Shown here: one piece after another, positions 7,638 to 16,285 of the stretch
How the letters are laid out: every line of letters begins with the position of its first letter
Numbering within the stretch: position 1 is the first letter of the stretch
Source of the DNA: Herbaspirillum sp.
GTDB lineage: Bacteria; Pseudomonadota; Gammaproteobacteria; Burkholderiales; Burkholderiaceae_D
Direction of reading: 5' to 3'
DNA: 64,000 bases
Assembly (NCBI RefSeq): GCF_017744395.1
Contig: NZ_JAGIBI010000002.1
Span: 496,001-560,000 of the forward strand
Position numbers and translations under genes: made by a program
Notes under the pieces: model-generated
The model's input: only the letters and a program-made list of their open reading frames with translations
Database searches by the model: none
Told to the model about the DNA's origin: nothing

Positions 7638-9433
7638 TCGATTCCACCCAGGTAGGCTTCGATCACGGCGGGATGCCGCTGGATCTCTTGCGGCGTGCCT
7701 TCGGCGATCTTGGCGCCGAATTCCATCACCACGATGTGGTCGGTCAGTTGCATGACGAATTCCATGTCATGTTCCACCAGCAGGATGCTCATGCCGTCGG
7801 CGCGCAATTCCTGCAGCACCTTGGCCAGCGCCTGCTTCTCCAGGTGGCGCAGGCCGGCGGCCGGTTCGTCCAGCAGCAGCAACAGCGGATCGCAGCACAG
7901 CGCGCGGGCGATTTCCAGGATGCGTTGCTGGCCCAGCGCCAGGTTGCCGGCCTGTTCGTGCATCAGGTGCTGCAGGCCGACGCGGTGCAGCGCGCGCGCC
8001 GCTTCCTCCAGCAGCGCCTGCTCTTCGCCACGCTCCAGGTGCAGCATGGCATTGACGGTGTTGCGCAGGAAACCCTGGCGGCTGCGCAGGTGTGCGCCCA
8101 ACGCAACGTTCTCCAGCACCGACATGCCCGGCAGCAGGCGCACGTGCTGGAAGGTGCGGGCGATGCCCAGGCTGGCGATGGCGCGCGCCTGCAGGCCGGC
8201 GATGTCGCGGCCATTGAAGCTGACGCGTCCGCCGCTGGCGTGCAGCAGGCCGGTGACCAGGTTGAAGGTGGTCGACTTGCCGGCGCCGTTGGGGCCGATC
8301 AGGCCGACGATCTCGCCCGCCTTGACATTGAAGGACACCTCGTTGACCGCCACCAGTCCGCCGAAGCGCTTGGCGATCCGCTCCACCTGCAGCAGCGCCG
8401 CGCCGCGCGCCGGCGCCTGGCGCTTCGGCATGGCTTGCGCACCCGGTTGCAGCAAGGGCCGCGGCGCCGGCGGGAAGGCGCGCATCCACAGCGCCCGTAC
8501 CCAGGGCCACAGGCCGCCGCGCGCATACTTGAGCAGCAGGATCAGGATCAGGCCGAAGACGATGCTTTCATAACTGCCTTCGCCGCCCAGCAGCGCCGGC
8601 AGCAGCACCTGCAGCTGGTCGGCCAGCAGCTTGAGTACGCCGGCGCCCAGCAAGGCGCCCCAGATATGCGCGATGCCGCCGACCACCACGATGAACAGGT
8701 ATTCGATGCCCATCGCCAGGCTGAACGGCGACGGGTTGACGGTGCGCTGCATATGCGCGAACAGCCAGCCCGACACCGACGCCAGCAGTGCCGCCAGCAC
8801 GAAGATCAGGATCTTGTAGCGGCCGGTATCCACGCCCATCGCCTCGGCCATCGAGCGGCCGCCCTTGAGCGCGCGGATAGCGCGGCCGGCGCGCGAGTCG
8901 AGCAGGTTCAGCGACAGCCAGGCGGCGCCCAGCACGATGGCCCAGATCAGGTAGTAGAGATGCCGCTCCTGCGCCAGGTCGATGCCCAGGAAGTGCAGCG
9001 CCGGGATGCCGGAAATGCCGTCGTACTTGCCCAGCCATTCGACCTTGCCGAACAGGAAGTACAGGCTGATGCCCCAGGCGATGGTGGCCAGCGGCAGGTA
9101 GTGGCCCGACATGCGCAGCGTGATGCGTCCCAGCACATAGGCCGAGGCGCCGGTCAGCAGCAGGCCCAGCGGCAGCGTCAGCCAGGGCGAGACGCCATGC
9201 GCGGTGCTCAGGTAGGAAGTGGTGTAGGCGCCCAGCCCGACGAAGGCGGCCTGGCCGAACGAGGTCAGGCCGCCGATGCCGGTCAGCAGCACCAGGCCGA
9301 TGGCCACCAGCGCATACAGGCCGATGTAGTTGGCCTGGATGATCCAGAACTGCGGCGTGGGCAGCAGCGGGAACAGGGCCAGCAATACCAGCAGCGCCGA
9401 CAGGAGGAAGAGAGGAATGCGTCGTGTCGTCAT
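7634..9433 (-). CDS. livM: Fused ABC permease-ATPase (LivM-LivG)
   Basis: A single 599-residue chain combining two Liv subunits. Residues 1-305 are a polytopic LivM permease (segments such as GLTSFGQAAFVGLGAY near 55-70 and the RAIRALKGG coupling region near 184-192). A short basic linker follows, then a LivG ATPase with Walker A GPNGAGKST at 380-388, a signature region LALGQQR and Walker B LLLLLDEPAAG. The fusion is continuous without a frameshift. It lies 5 bp from livH and overlaps livF. Confidence 0.93.
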   Translation of the reverse strand: MTTRRIPLFLLSALLVLLALFPLLPTPQFWIIQANYIGLYALVAIGLVLLTGIGGLTSFGQAAFVGLGAYTTSYLSTAHGVSPWLTLPLGLLLTGASAYVLGRITLRMSGHYLPLATIAWGISLYFLFGKVEWLGKYDGISGIPALHFLGIDLAQERHLYYLIWAIVLGAAWLSLNLLDSRAGRAIRALKGGRSMAEAMGVDTGRYKILIFVLAALLASVSGWLFAHMQRTVNPSPFSLAMGIEYLFIVVVGGIAHIWGALLGAGVLKLLADQLQVLLPALLGGEGSYESIVFGLILILLLKYARGGLWPWVRALWMRAFPPAPRPLLQPGAQAMPKRQAPARGAALLQVERIAKRFGGLVAVNEVSFNVKAGEIVGLIGPNGAGKSTTFNLVTGLLHASGGRVSFNGRDIAGLQARAIASLGIARTFQHVRLLPGMSVLENVALGAHLRSRQGFLRNTVNAMLHLERGEEQALLEEAARALHRVGLQHLMHEQAGNLALGQQRILEIARALCCDPLLLLLDEPAAGLRHLEKQALAKVLQELRADGMSILLVEHDMEFVMQLTDHIVVMEFGAKIAEGTPQEIQRHPAVIEAYLGGIE

Positions 9434-9438
9434 GGTTC

Positions 9439-10479
9439 TTATTCCTCATCCTCGTCATGTGCCGGCGTGACCAGCGAACGCCACAGCAATATCGGCAGCA
9501 AGGCCATGAAGACGATCACTTCCTTGTAGTCGCTGGCCCAGAACGAGCTGAACGATTCCAGCAAGCCCACCAGCAGTGCGCCGCCGGCGGCCAGCGGGAA
9601 GCTGACCAGCGCGCCGATGGTGGCGGCGACGAAGCCCTTCAAGCCGATCAGGAAGCCCGAGTCATAAAAAATGGTGCTCATCGGGCCGATCAACACGCCC
9701 GACAGAGCACCGATAAACGCTGCCACGGCAAAGGAGAGCTTGCCGGCCAGCGTCGTGGAAATGCCCATCAGCCGAGCGCCCAGGCGGTTCACCGCGGTGG
9801 CGCGCAAGGCTTTGCCGTACAGCGTGTGGCCGGAGAACAGCCACAGCGCCAGCAGCAGGGCGACGGCTGCGCCGACCACCACCAGCGTCTGCGCGCTCAG
9901 GGTCAGCGCCGCGATGTTCCAGCGTTCATCCCAGAATGCCGGCGTGCGGAAGCCTTCGGCGCCGAAGAACACCAGCCCCAGCCCGGTCATGGCCAGATGG
10001 ATGCCGACCGAGACGATCAGCAGTTGCAGCACGCTGGCATCGGCCATCGATTCGAATACCACCTGGTACATCAGTGGTCCCAGCGCGGTGATGAGCAGCA
10101 GCGTCAGCGCCACCTGGACTGGCAACGGAAACTGCTGCGGCGCGGCCCACCAGACCAGCGCGGCGATCGCCAGCGGCAGGCCCAGCGTATTGGCCAGGAC
10201 GCGCGGCAGGCGCGCCGCCTGGCCGGCGCGCAGCAGCGCCGTGGTTTGCATCGCGGCCGCGCAACACGCCAGGATCAGCAGCAGCCACAGGGGGCCGGGG
10301 CGCTGGCCTTGCTGCAGCATGGCCAGCGTAAGCGCGCCGAAGGCGACGAATTCGCCTTGCGGAATGAAGAGGATGCGGGTGACCGTGAACACCAGCACCA
10401 GGGCGATGGCGATCAACCCGTAGACAATGCCGTTGGTCAAGCCGTCCAGCAGCAGGATGGCGGCGATGGATGAGTCCAT
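9439..10479 (-). CDS. livH: Branched-chain-type ABC permease, LivH family
   Basis: Inner-membrane permease of 346 residues, longer than a standard LivH (about 290-310). The N-terminal half carries the family pattern GLTNGIVYGLIAIALVLVF and FIPQGEFVAFGA, followed by several more helices and the LRATAVNRLGARLMGI cytoplasmic loop. It pairs with the fused LivMG protein. A 196-bp gap containing a cloverleaf repeat separates it from the upstream binding-protein gene. Confidence 0.92.
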   Translation of the reverse strand: MDSSIAAILLLDGLTNGIVYGLIAIALVLVFTVTRILFIPQGEFVAFGALTLAMLQQGQRPGPLWLLLILACCAAAMQTTALLRAGQAARLPRVLANTLGLPLAIAALVWWAAPQQFPLPVQVALTLLLITALGPLMYQVVFESMADASVLQLLIVSVGIHLAMTGLGLVFFGAEGFRTPAFWDERWNIAALTLSAQTLVVVGAAVALLLALWLFSGHTLYGKALRATAVNRLGARLMGISTTLAGKLSFAVAAFIGALSGVLIGPMSTIFYDSGFLIGLKGFVAATIGALVSFPLAAGGALLVGLLESFSSFWASDYKEVIVFMALLPILLWRSLVTPAHDEDEE

Positions 10480-10556
10480 GTGTCGGGATATCGGAAGCGG
10501 AAGAGTCGGAGTGAGATAGCTCGTCGTTAGAAGCCGTTATTGAATGAATCAGTCCC

Positions 10557-10649
10557 CCGTTCGGACTGAGTGGCCCGTTAGGGCCGTATCGAAGGCGCGC
10601 CGTCTGTGCGTCTTCGATACGCGGCAATGCCGCTACTCAGTCCGAACGG
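10557..10649. repeat. Cloverleaf-shaped palindromic repeat element
   Basis: A 93-bp element of four perfectly nested stems: outer 15-bp arms 10557-10571 and 10635-10649; a small hairpin GGCCC-GTTA-GGGCC (10572-10585); a long central stem 10586-10600 with 10606-10620 (two G-U pairs as RNA); and a small hairpin GCGGC-AAT-GCCGC (10621-10633). Only one base (10634) is left unpaired between arms. It sits between the binding-protein gene and livH, where it could cap or attenuate the transcript. It resembles a dispersed REP/BIME-type element; a second copy was not seen in this window. Confidence 0.75.
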
Positions 10650-10675
10650 TGGTTGAGTCATGTCGCAACGATTGC

Positions 10676-11821
10676 TCAGGGATTGGCCGCCTTCCAGTTG
10701 CCGTTCTGGATGGTCAGCATGATGCGCGCATCGTCGCCCAGGCCGAAGTGGTCCTTGGCGGTGTAGTGCAGGGTGCCTTGCGAGATCTGGATGTTGCCCG
10801 AGTTCTCCAGGGCATCCTTGAGCGCCGCACGGAAGGCGGGCGTACCGGGTTTGGCTTTCTTCAGCGCTTCCGGCACCACCTTCTGCAGCACCAGCTGGGC
10901 ATCGTAGATGTGGGCCGCGAACAGGTTGCGGGTGCCGGCGCCGTATTGCTTCTCATAGCGCGTGACGAAATCGGTGGCCAGCTTCTTCGAGGCGTTGCTG
11001 TCGGGCAGCGCTTCCGGCACCACCGCCGGGCCGGACACCACGAAGGAACCCTCGACATCCTTGCCGCCCAGGCGGATCAGGTCGCGCGAGGCGGCGCTGT
11101 GGGTCTGGTAGATCTTGCCCTTGTAGCCGCGTTCGACCAGGGCCTTGTGCGGCATCGCCGCGCCGCTGCCGGAGGCCACCACCAGCACCGCATCGGGGTT
11201 GGCGCTGACTACCCGCAAGGCTTGCGCGGTGACGCTGGTGTCGGCGCGCGAGAAGCGCTCCACCGTACCGACCTTGATGCCGGCGGCCGGCGCCAGGCGC
11301 TGGACTTCCTTCAGCCAGTTTTCGCCGTAGGAGTCGGAGTAGCCGAGGAAGCCGATGGTTTTCACGCCTTGCTTTTTCATCTGGTCCACCACGCCGCCGG
11401 CCATGACCGCGGTCGACTGCGGCAGGCGGAAGGTCCAGGCATCCTTGCCTTCAGGCGTTTCGATCGGGGAGATGGCCAGTTGCACCGTCTGGGTTTCCAG
11501 TGCCACGTCGGCGATGGCCAGCGTCGGCGGCACCGCGGCCGAACCGATGATCAGGTCGACCTTGTCCTCGGCCACCAGGCGGCGCGCGTTCTTGCTGGCC
11601 TGGGTCGGGTCGGTGGCGTCGTCCAGCACGATCAGCTTGACCTTCTCGCCGCCGATGCTGTCGGGCCACAGCGCGAAGCCGTTCTTGGCGGGAATGCCCA
11701 GGCCGGAGCCGGGGCCGGTCAGCGACATGATCACGCCGATGGTCAGTTCGGCATGGGCGGCGCCCGCGCAAGCCAGCATCGATGCCAGCAGGCTGGCCTT
11801 GAATACTTGTTTCATCTTCAT
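10676..11821 (-). CDS. ABC transporter periplasmic substrate-binding protein
   Basis: A 381-residue type I periplasmic-binding protein (Leu/Ile/Val-binding-like, Peripla_BP_6). The signal peptide ends after AHA at residue 24; the mature protein begins ELTIGVIMSLTGPGSGLG, the usual family opening, and includes GFLGYSDSYGENW. It is the dedicated receptor of the livH-livMG-livF importer in the same operon. Likely ligand is an aromatic acid, inferred from the adjacent CoA-ligase pathway. An alternative start two codons in (11815) is equally possible. Confidence 0.9.
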   Translation of the reverse strand: MKMKQVFKASLLASMLACAGAAHAELTIGVIMSLTGPGSGLGIPAKNGFALWPDSIGGEKVKLIVLDDATDPTQASKNARRLVAEDKVDLIIGSAAVPPTLAIADVALETQTVQLAISPIETPEGKDAWTFRLPQSTAVMAGGVVDQMKKQGVKTIGFLGYSDSYGENWLKEVQRLAPAAGIKVGTVERFSRADTSVTAQALRVVSANPDAVLVVASGSGAAMPHKALVERGYKGKIYQTHSAASRDLIRLGGKDVEGSFVVSGPAVVPEALPDSNASKKLATDFVTRYEKQYGAGTRNLFAAHIYDAQLVLQKVVPEALKKAKPGTPAFRAALKDALENSGNIQISQGTLHYTAKDHFGLGDDARIMLTIQNGNWKAANP

Positions 11822-11851
11822 TGTCGTCTCCTTGTATTTATAAGATTTCTA

Positions 11852-12271
11852 TTAGCTACACATTTCCCGGATGTCGGCCGGAATGGAGATGGCCTTGATA
11901 CGGGCAGGATCGTCCGGATGCCGGATGGCGAATACCCGGGTATCGCGGCCTTCGGCCAGCAGTTCGCCATCGCGCTTGAGTTCGTGCCGCATGACGAAGG
12001 TCTTGTCGTTCCACTCGACGATGGTGGAGTGGACTTCCACGCGGTCGCCGTAGGTGGCCGGCCGCACGAAGCGCGAGCTGATGTCGACCACCGGCGTGCC
12101 GATGATGCCGCGCGTCTTTTCCGTCTCGCGCCAGGGCGGCACGCCGCATTGGTGGAAGAAGTTGCGCGAGGCCGCGTCGTACCAGCGGAAGAAGTTGGGG
12201 AAGAACACGATGCCGGCCGGATCGCAGTCGCCGAATTCGACGTTGAGGGGATAGATGACGGTTTTGCTCAT
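11852..12271 (-). CDS. 4-hydroxybenzoyl-CoA thioesterase-family hydrolase
   Basis: Hot-dog-fold thioesterase of 139 residues. The opening motif GDCDPAGIVFFPNFFRW with its Asp (about residue 17) matches the catalytic helix of Pseudomonas-type 4-hydroxybenzoyl-CoA thioesterase. In this operon it would release a free benzoic acid, such as 4-hydroxybenzoate or vanillate, from the aroyl-CoA made by the thiolase; this is inference. It lies 13 bp after the SDR gene and 30 bp before the binding-protein gene. Confidence 0.88.
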   Translation of the reverse strand: MSKTVIYPLNVEFGDCDPAGIVFFPNFFRWYDAASRNFFHQCGVPPWRETEKTRGIIGTPVVDISSRFVRPATYGDRVEVHSTIVEWNDKTFVMRHELKRDGELLAEGRDTRVFAIRHPDDPARIKAISIPADIREMCS

Positions 12272-12284
12272 GGCATGGCTCCCT

Positions 12285-13049
12285 TCAACGCGGCGCCAGG
12301 CGCAATGCGCCGTCGAGGCGGATCACTTCGCCGTTCAGCGACAGGTTGCCGGCGATATGCAGCGCCAGCTGCGCGAATTCTTCCGCCTTACCCAGGCGCT
12401 TGGGGAAGGGGATGGAAGCCGCCAGCGATTGCTGCACCTCTTCCGGCAGCTTGTAGAGCAGCGGCGTGAGGAACAGCCCCGGCGCGATGGTCACTACGCG
12501 GATGCCGTATTGCGCCAGGTCGCGCGCCAGCGGCAGCGTCATCGAGGTGATGCCGCCCTTGGAGGCGGCATAGCCGGCCTGGCCCACCTGGCCGTCGTAG
12601 GCGGCCACCGAGGCGGTGGCGATCACCACCCCGCGTTCGCCGTCTGCCATCGCCTCGGCGCCGGCCATGCGCGCGGCGGCCAGGCGGATCATGTTGAAGG
12701 TGCCGACCAGGTTGACGTTGACGATGCGGCTGAAGTCCTCCAGCGGCATCGGGCTACCGTCCTTGCCGACCATCCGCTTGGCGCCGCCGATGCCGGCGCA
12801 GTTGACCAGGATGCGCGGCGTGCCGTTGGCTTCCTGCGCCGCATCCAGCGCCGCTTCGACGGAAGCGCTGTCGGTGATGTCGCAGCGCGCGGCGTGGCAG
12901 CCCAGTTCGGCCGCCAGCGCTTGGGCGGCTTCGGTATTGACGTCGAGAATCGAGACGCGGGCGCCGGCGCGCGCTAGCTGGCGCACGGTCTCGGCGCCCA
13001 GTCCTGAAGCGCCGCCGGTGACCAGCGCGGCTTGTCCTTGCAATTGCAT
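12285..13049 (-). CDS. SDR-family 3-hydroxyacyl-CoA dehydrogenase (HSD10-like)
   Basis: NAD-dependent short-chain dehydrogenase of 254 residues. It has the cofactor motif TGGASGLG (10-17), NCAGIG, and the catalytic YAASK, and ends in the LNGEVIRLDGALR tail seen in type II (HSD10-like) 3-hydroxyacyl-CoA dehydrogenases. The expected reaction is 3-hydroxyacyl-CoA to 3-oxoacyl-CoA. A much longer upstream frame overlaps the thiolase gene and has no family similarity, so the ATG at 13049 is used. It lies 19 bp after the thiolase. Confidence 0.9.
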   Translation of the reverse strand: MQLQGQAALVTGGASGLGAETVRQLARAGARVSILDVNTEAAQALAAELGCHAARCDITDSASVEAALDAAQEANGTPRILVNCAGIGGAKRMVGKDGSPMPLEDFSRIVNVNLVGTFNMIRLAAARMAGAEAMADGERGVVIATASVAAYDGQVGQAGYAASKGGITSMTLPLARDLAQYGIRVVTIAPGLFLTPLLYKLPEEVQQSLAASIPFPKRLGKAEEFAQLALHIAGNLSLNGEVIRLDGALRLAPR

Positions 13050-13068
13050 GTTCGGTTTCCTTGTCGGT

Positions 13069-14322
13069 TCAATGGGAGGCGGAAGGGTTTTCCAGCAGCA
13101 GTGCGATGCCCTGGCCGCCGCCGATGCAGGCCGAGGCCACGCTGTAGCGCGCGCCGCGGCGGCGCATCTCGCGCGCGGCGGTGATCGACAGGCGCACCCC
13201 GGTGGCGGCCAGCGGATGGCCCAGCGCGATGGCGCCGCCGTTGACGTTGAGCTTGCTACGGTCCAGGCCCAGCTCGCGCTCCACGGCCACGATCTGCGCG
13301 CCCTGCGCTTCGTTGATTTCGAAACAGCCGATATCGTCCAGCGACAGGCCGCTGCGTTCCAGCAGCAGGCGGATCGCCGGCGCCGGGCCGATGCCCATGA
13401 TTTCCGGCGGCACGCCGACCACGGCGGCGGCGGCCACGCGCGCCAGCGGCGCGCAATCGTTACGGCGCAGGTAGTCGCCCGAGGCCACCACCGTGGCGGC
13501 GGCGGCATCGACCAGCGCCGAGCTGTTGCCGCCGGTCTGCACCCCGTCCGGGTACAGCGTGCGCAGCTTGGCCAGTACTTCCAGTGGCGAGGGGCGCGGG
13601 TGGGTATCCTGCGCGACCTGGTCGATCTTGCCCTGCAGCTTGATGTGGCGGTCGTTGTAGCCGTCCAGCCGGAAGGTTTCGTTGCCGACCGGGACGATCT
13701 CGCCGGCGTGGAAACCTTCTTCCCGGGCGCGCAGCGCGCGCTCGAATGACAGCGCGGCGTATTCGTCGACCGCGGCGCGCGCGATGCCGTATTTCTTCGC
13801 CAGGTTCTCGGCGGTCTGCGGCATGGTGATGCCGGGGGCGGGGTCGACCAGCGCTTCCCACATGTAGTCCTGGAAATCCACCGGCGCGCCGAGCTTGAAG
13901 CCGGTGCGGTGCGAGAAGGCGGCGATCGGGTTGCGCGTCATCGATTCGCTGCCCACCACCAGCGCGGTCTCGGTATAGCCGCGTTCGATCTGGTCGCCGG
14001 CCTGGCGGATCAGTTCGAACCCGGTGCCGCAGATGCGCTGGACCATGATCGCCGGCACCGTCACCGGCACGCCCGCATACAGGCCGATGTGGCGCGGCAG
14101 CATGTACTGGTAGGCATCGCCCGGCGCCATGTTGCCGGCGATGACCGAGCCGATGTCGGCGGCCGGGATGCCGGTGCGCGCCAGCACTTCGCGCGCCACC
14201 TTGATGCCCATGTCGGTGGGCGAGAGCTGGCTGAAGGCGGTGCAGTAATCGACCATGGGCGTGCGTACGCCGCCGGCCATCCAGACGTCCTTGAAACTGG
14301 AATAGAAAGCTTGTTGTGCCAT
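13069..14322 (-). CDS. Thiolase (acetyl-CoA C-acyltransferase type)
   Basis: A 417-residue thiolase that would cleave a 3-oxoacyl-CoA with CoA. Catalytic residues are visible: Cys98 in RICGTGFE, His369 in GHPLAATG and Cys399 in ACIGGG. The ATG at 14322 is chosen because a Shine-Dalgarno AAGGA that overlaps the upstream gene's stop codon sits at proper spacing; an in-frame start 11 codons earlier lies across that stop. In context it is the chain-shortening step on 3-aryl-3-oxopropionyl-CoA. Confidence 0.9.
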   Translation of the reverse strand: MAQQAFYSSFKDVWMAGGVRTPMVDYCTAFSQLSPTDMGIKVAREVLARTGIPAADIGSVIAGNMAPGDAYQYMLPRHIGLYAGVPVTVPAIMVQRICGTGFELIRQAGDQIERGYTETALVVGSESMTRNPIAAFSHRTGFKLGAPVDFQDYMWEALVDPAPGITMPQTAENLAKKYGIARAAVDEYAALSFERALRAREEGFHAGEIVPVGNETFRLDGYNDRHIKLQGKIDQVAQDTHPRPSPLEVLAKLRTLYPDGVQTGGNSSALVDAAAATVVASGDYLRRNDCAPLARVAAAAVVGVPPEIMGIGPAPAIRLLLERSGLSLDDIGCFEINEAQGAQIVAVERELGLDRSKLNVNGGAIALGHPLAATGVRLSITAAREMRRRGARYSVASACIGGGQGIALLLENPSASH

Positions 14323-14335
14323 GTCCTGTTGATCC

Positions 14336-16192
14336 TTAATGGGTGGCGACAGCATGTGCGGTCAAGACGGCGGCATCGCTGCCCTGGTACAGGGCGTCGA
14401 CCAGGGCCGCACGGTGCGTCAGCACGGCGCGCTGGTTGATCGAACCCTTGTCGGTGATTTCGCCCTTGTCGAAGGATGGCGGGTCGACCAGCACCAGCGC
14501 GCGCACGACGCGGTTGGAGCTGCCCGTAGCGTGCTGCTGCAGGCGTTCCAGCATCTCCTGGAAGAACGCGCGCACCGGCGGCGCGGCCACCACCTCGGCG
14601 CGCGAGGCATCGGCGGGCAGCCGCGCCAGCTGGCGGCAGCGCTCGATGTTGGGCAGGATCAGCATGCCGACCTCGTGGCGATCCTGGCCGGTGATGACGG
14701 CGTCCTGCAGGTAGGGCGCGCCTTCATGCGCGATCAGCGCGCGCAGCGGCCCGACGCTGACCCAGGTGCCGGTGTAGAGCTTGAAGTCTTCCGCCACGCG
14801 GCCGTCGAACATGAAGCCGCGGTCGTGATGTTCCGGATCCAGCCAACGCACCGCGTCGCCGGAGCGGAAGAAACCCTCGTCGTCGAAGGACTCGGCGGTC
14901 TGTTCCGGCGCCCGCCAGTAGCCCGGCGTCACGTTGGGGCCGCGGTAGCGGATCTCCAGCTTGTCGCCGTTGGGCACCAGCTTGATTTCCATGCCCGGCG
15001 TGGGGATGCCGATCTGTCCCGCGCGCACCTGCTCGTCGACCACGAACAGCGCCGAGGGCGCGGTCTCGGTCATCCCCAGTCCGCACGACATCACGATGCG
15101 CTCGCCGCAGGCCGCTTCGGCGGTGGCGTGCAGCTTGTCCCACACCGGCTGGGCCAGTGCGGCGCCGGCGTAGAACTGCATGCGCAGGCGGCGGTAGAAG
15201 GTCTTGCGCAGCGCTTCATCCTTTTCCAGCGCATGGGCGATGCCTTCCCAGCCGACCGGGACGTTGAAATAGACCGTGGGCGAGATCTCGCGCAGGTTCT
15301 CCAGCGTCACGGCCAGGCCTTGCGGGGTCGGCTTGCCTTCGTCGATGTACATGGTGCCGCCGTTGTAGAGCACGATGCCGACGTTGTGGTTGCTGCCGAA
15401 GGTGTGGTTCCACGGCAGCCAGTCGACCAGCACCGGCGGTTCTTCGGCCAGGAAGGGGAAGGTCTGGACGATCATCTGCAGGTTGCTGCAGATCATGCGC
15501 TGGGTATTGATCACCGCCTTGGGCATCTTGGTCGAGCCCGAGGTGAACAGGAATTTGGCGATGGTGTCAGGCCCGGTGGCGGCGTGGGCGCGTTCCACTT
15601 CCTCGCCGGCGACGGTGGCCTCCAGTTCGGAGAACAGGGTGCAGGCGCGTCCGGCGGGCGGCGCTTCGGTCACTACGAATTCGATATCGGGCGCCACTGC
15701 ATTGACGGCCGCGGCGAACTTCTCGCCGTGCGCGGCGAAGATCAGGCCGGGGGTGAGCAGCTGCACCGCGTGGCGCAGCTTGGCGTAATCCTTGGACAGC
15801 AGCGAATAAGCCGACGACACCGGCGCGTAAGGCACGCCGGCGTAATGGCAGCCCAGCGCCAGCATGGCGTGTTCCAGGTCGTTTTCCGACAGGATCAGCA
15901 GCGGCCGTTCGGCCGACAGGCCACGCTGCAGCAGCGCCTGGCCGATGCGCCTGGCGCTTTGCAGCGCTTGCCCATAGCTGATGCGGCGCCAGCCGCCGGC
16001 AGGGTCGCGGCGCGCCATGAAGGTACGTTCGGGATCGATCCCGGCCCAGTGGACCAGTTTGTCGGCCAGCCGGTGGGGGTAGTCCTGCAGCGGCTGGCGG
16101 GTCTTGACGATGGCCTGGCCGTCAGCGGCGGGAAATACGTCGACGCCGCCGATGCCGAACCTGACGCTGCGATAGCGAGGTGGAGTGTTCAT
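14336..16192 (-). CDS. fcs: Feruloyl-CoA synthetase-type acyl-CoA ligase
   Basis: ATP-dependent adenylating enzyme of 618 residues that would activate hydroxycinnamic acids as CoA thioesters. The AMP-binding P-loop LFTSGSTKMPKAV spans 215-227, followed by the WLPWNHTFGSNHN segment, a GMTETAPS motif and the FRSGDAVRW hinge region. Overall length and these segments match the feruloyl-CoA synthase branch. It starts 93 bp after the crotonase and heads the thiolase by 13 bp. The true substrate could equally be coumarate, caffeate, cinnamate or a dihydro derivative. Confidence 0.85.
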   Translation of the reverse strand: MNTPPRYRSVRFGIGGVDVFPAADGQAIVKTRQPLQDYPHRLADKLVHWAGIDPERTFMARRDPAGGWRRISYGQALQSARRIGQALLQRGLSAERPLLILSENDLEHAMLALGCHYAGVPYAPVSSAYSLLSKDYAKLRHAVQLLTPGLIFAAHGEKFAAAVNAVAPDIEFVVTEAPPAGRACTLFSELEATVAGEEVERAHAATGPDTIAKFLFTSGSTKMPKAVINTQRMICSNLQMIVQTFPFLAEEPPVLVDWLPWNHTFGSNHNVGIVLYNGGTMYIDEGKPTPQGLAVTLENLREISPTVYFNVPVGWEGIAHALEKDEALRKTFYRRLRMQFYAGAALAQPVWDKLHATAEAACGERIVMSCGLGMTETAPSALFVVDEQVRAGQIGIPTPGMEIKLVPNGDKLEIRYRGPNVTPGYWRAPEQTAESFDDEGFFRSGDAVRWLDPEHHDRGFMFDGRVAEDFKLYTGTWVSVGPLRALIAHEGAPYLQDAVITGQDRHEVGMLILPNIERCRQLARLPADASRAEVVAAPPVRAFFQEMLERLQQHATGSSNRVVRALVLVDPPSFDKGEITDKGSINQRAVLTHRAALVDALYQGSDAAVLTAHAVATH

Positions 16193-16285
16193 ACATGTCT
16201 CTGTTTATGTGATCCGCACGGTCGTTGCCGCGCGGTCTTGTCGTTATGTGCTGCTGTATTACTGACTGCTGGCCGGCGCTGTCCT

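Noticed and set aside
12285-13508. A 407-codon version of the SDR gene starting inside the thiolase
   Set aside because: The extra 153 residues are an off-frame reading of the thiolase; the SDR family starts at 13049.
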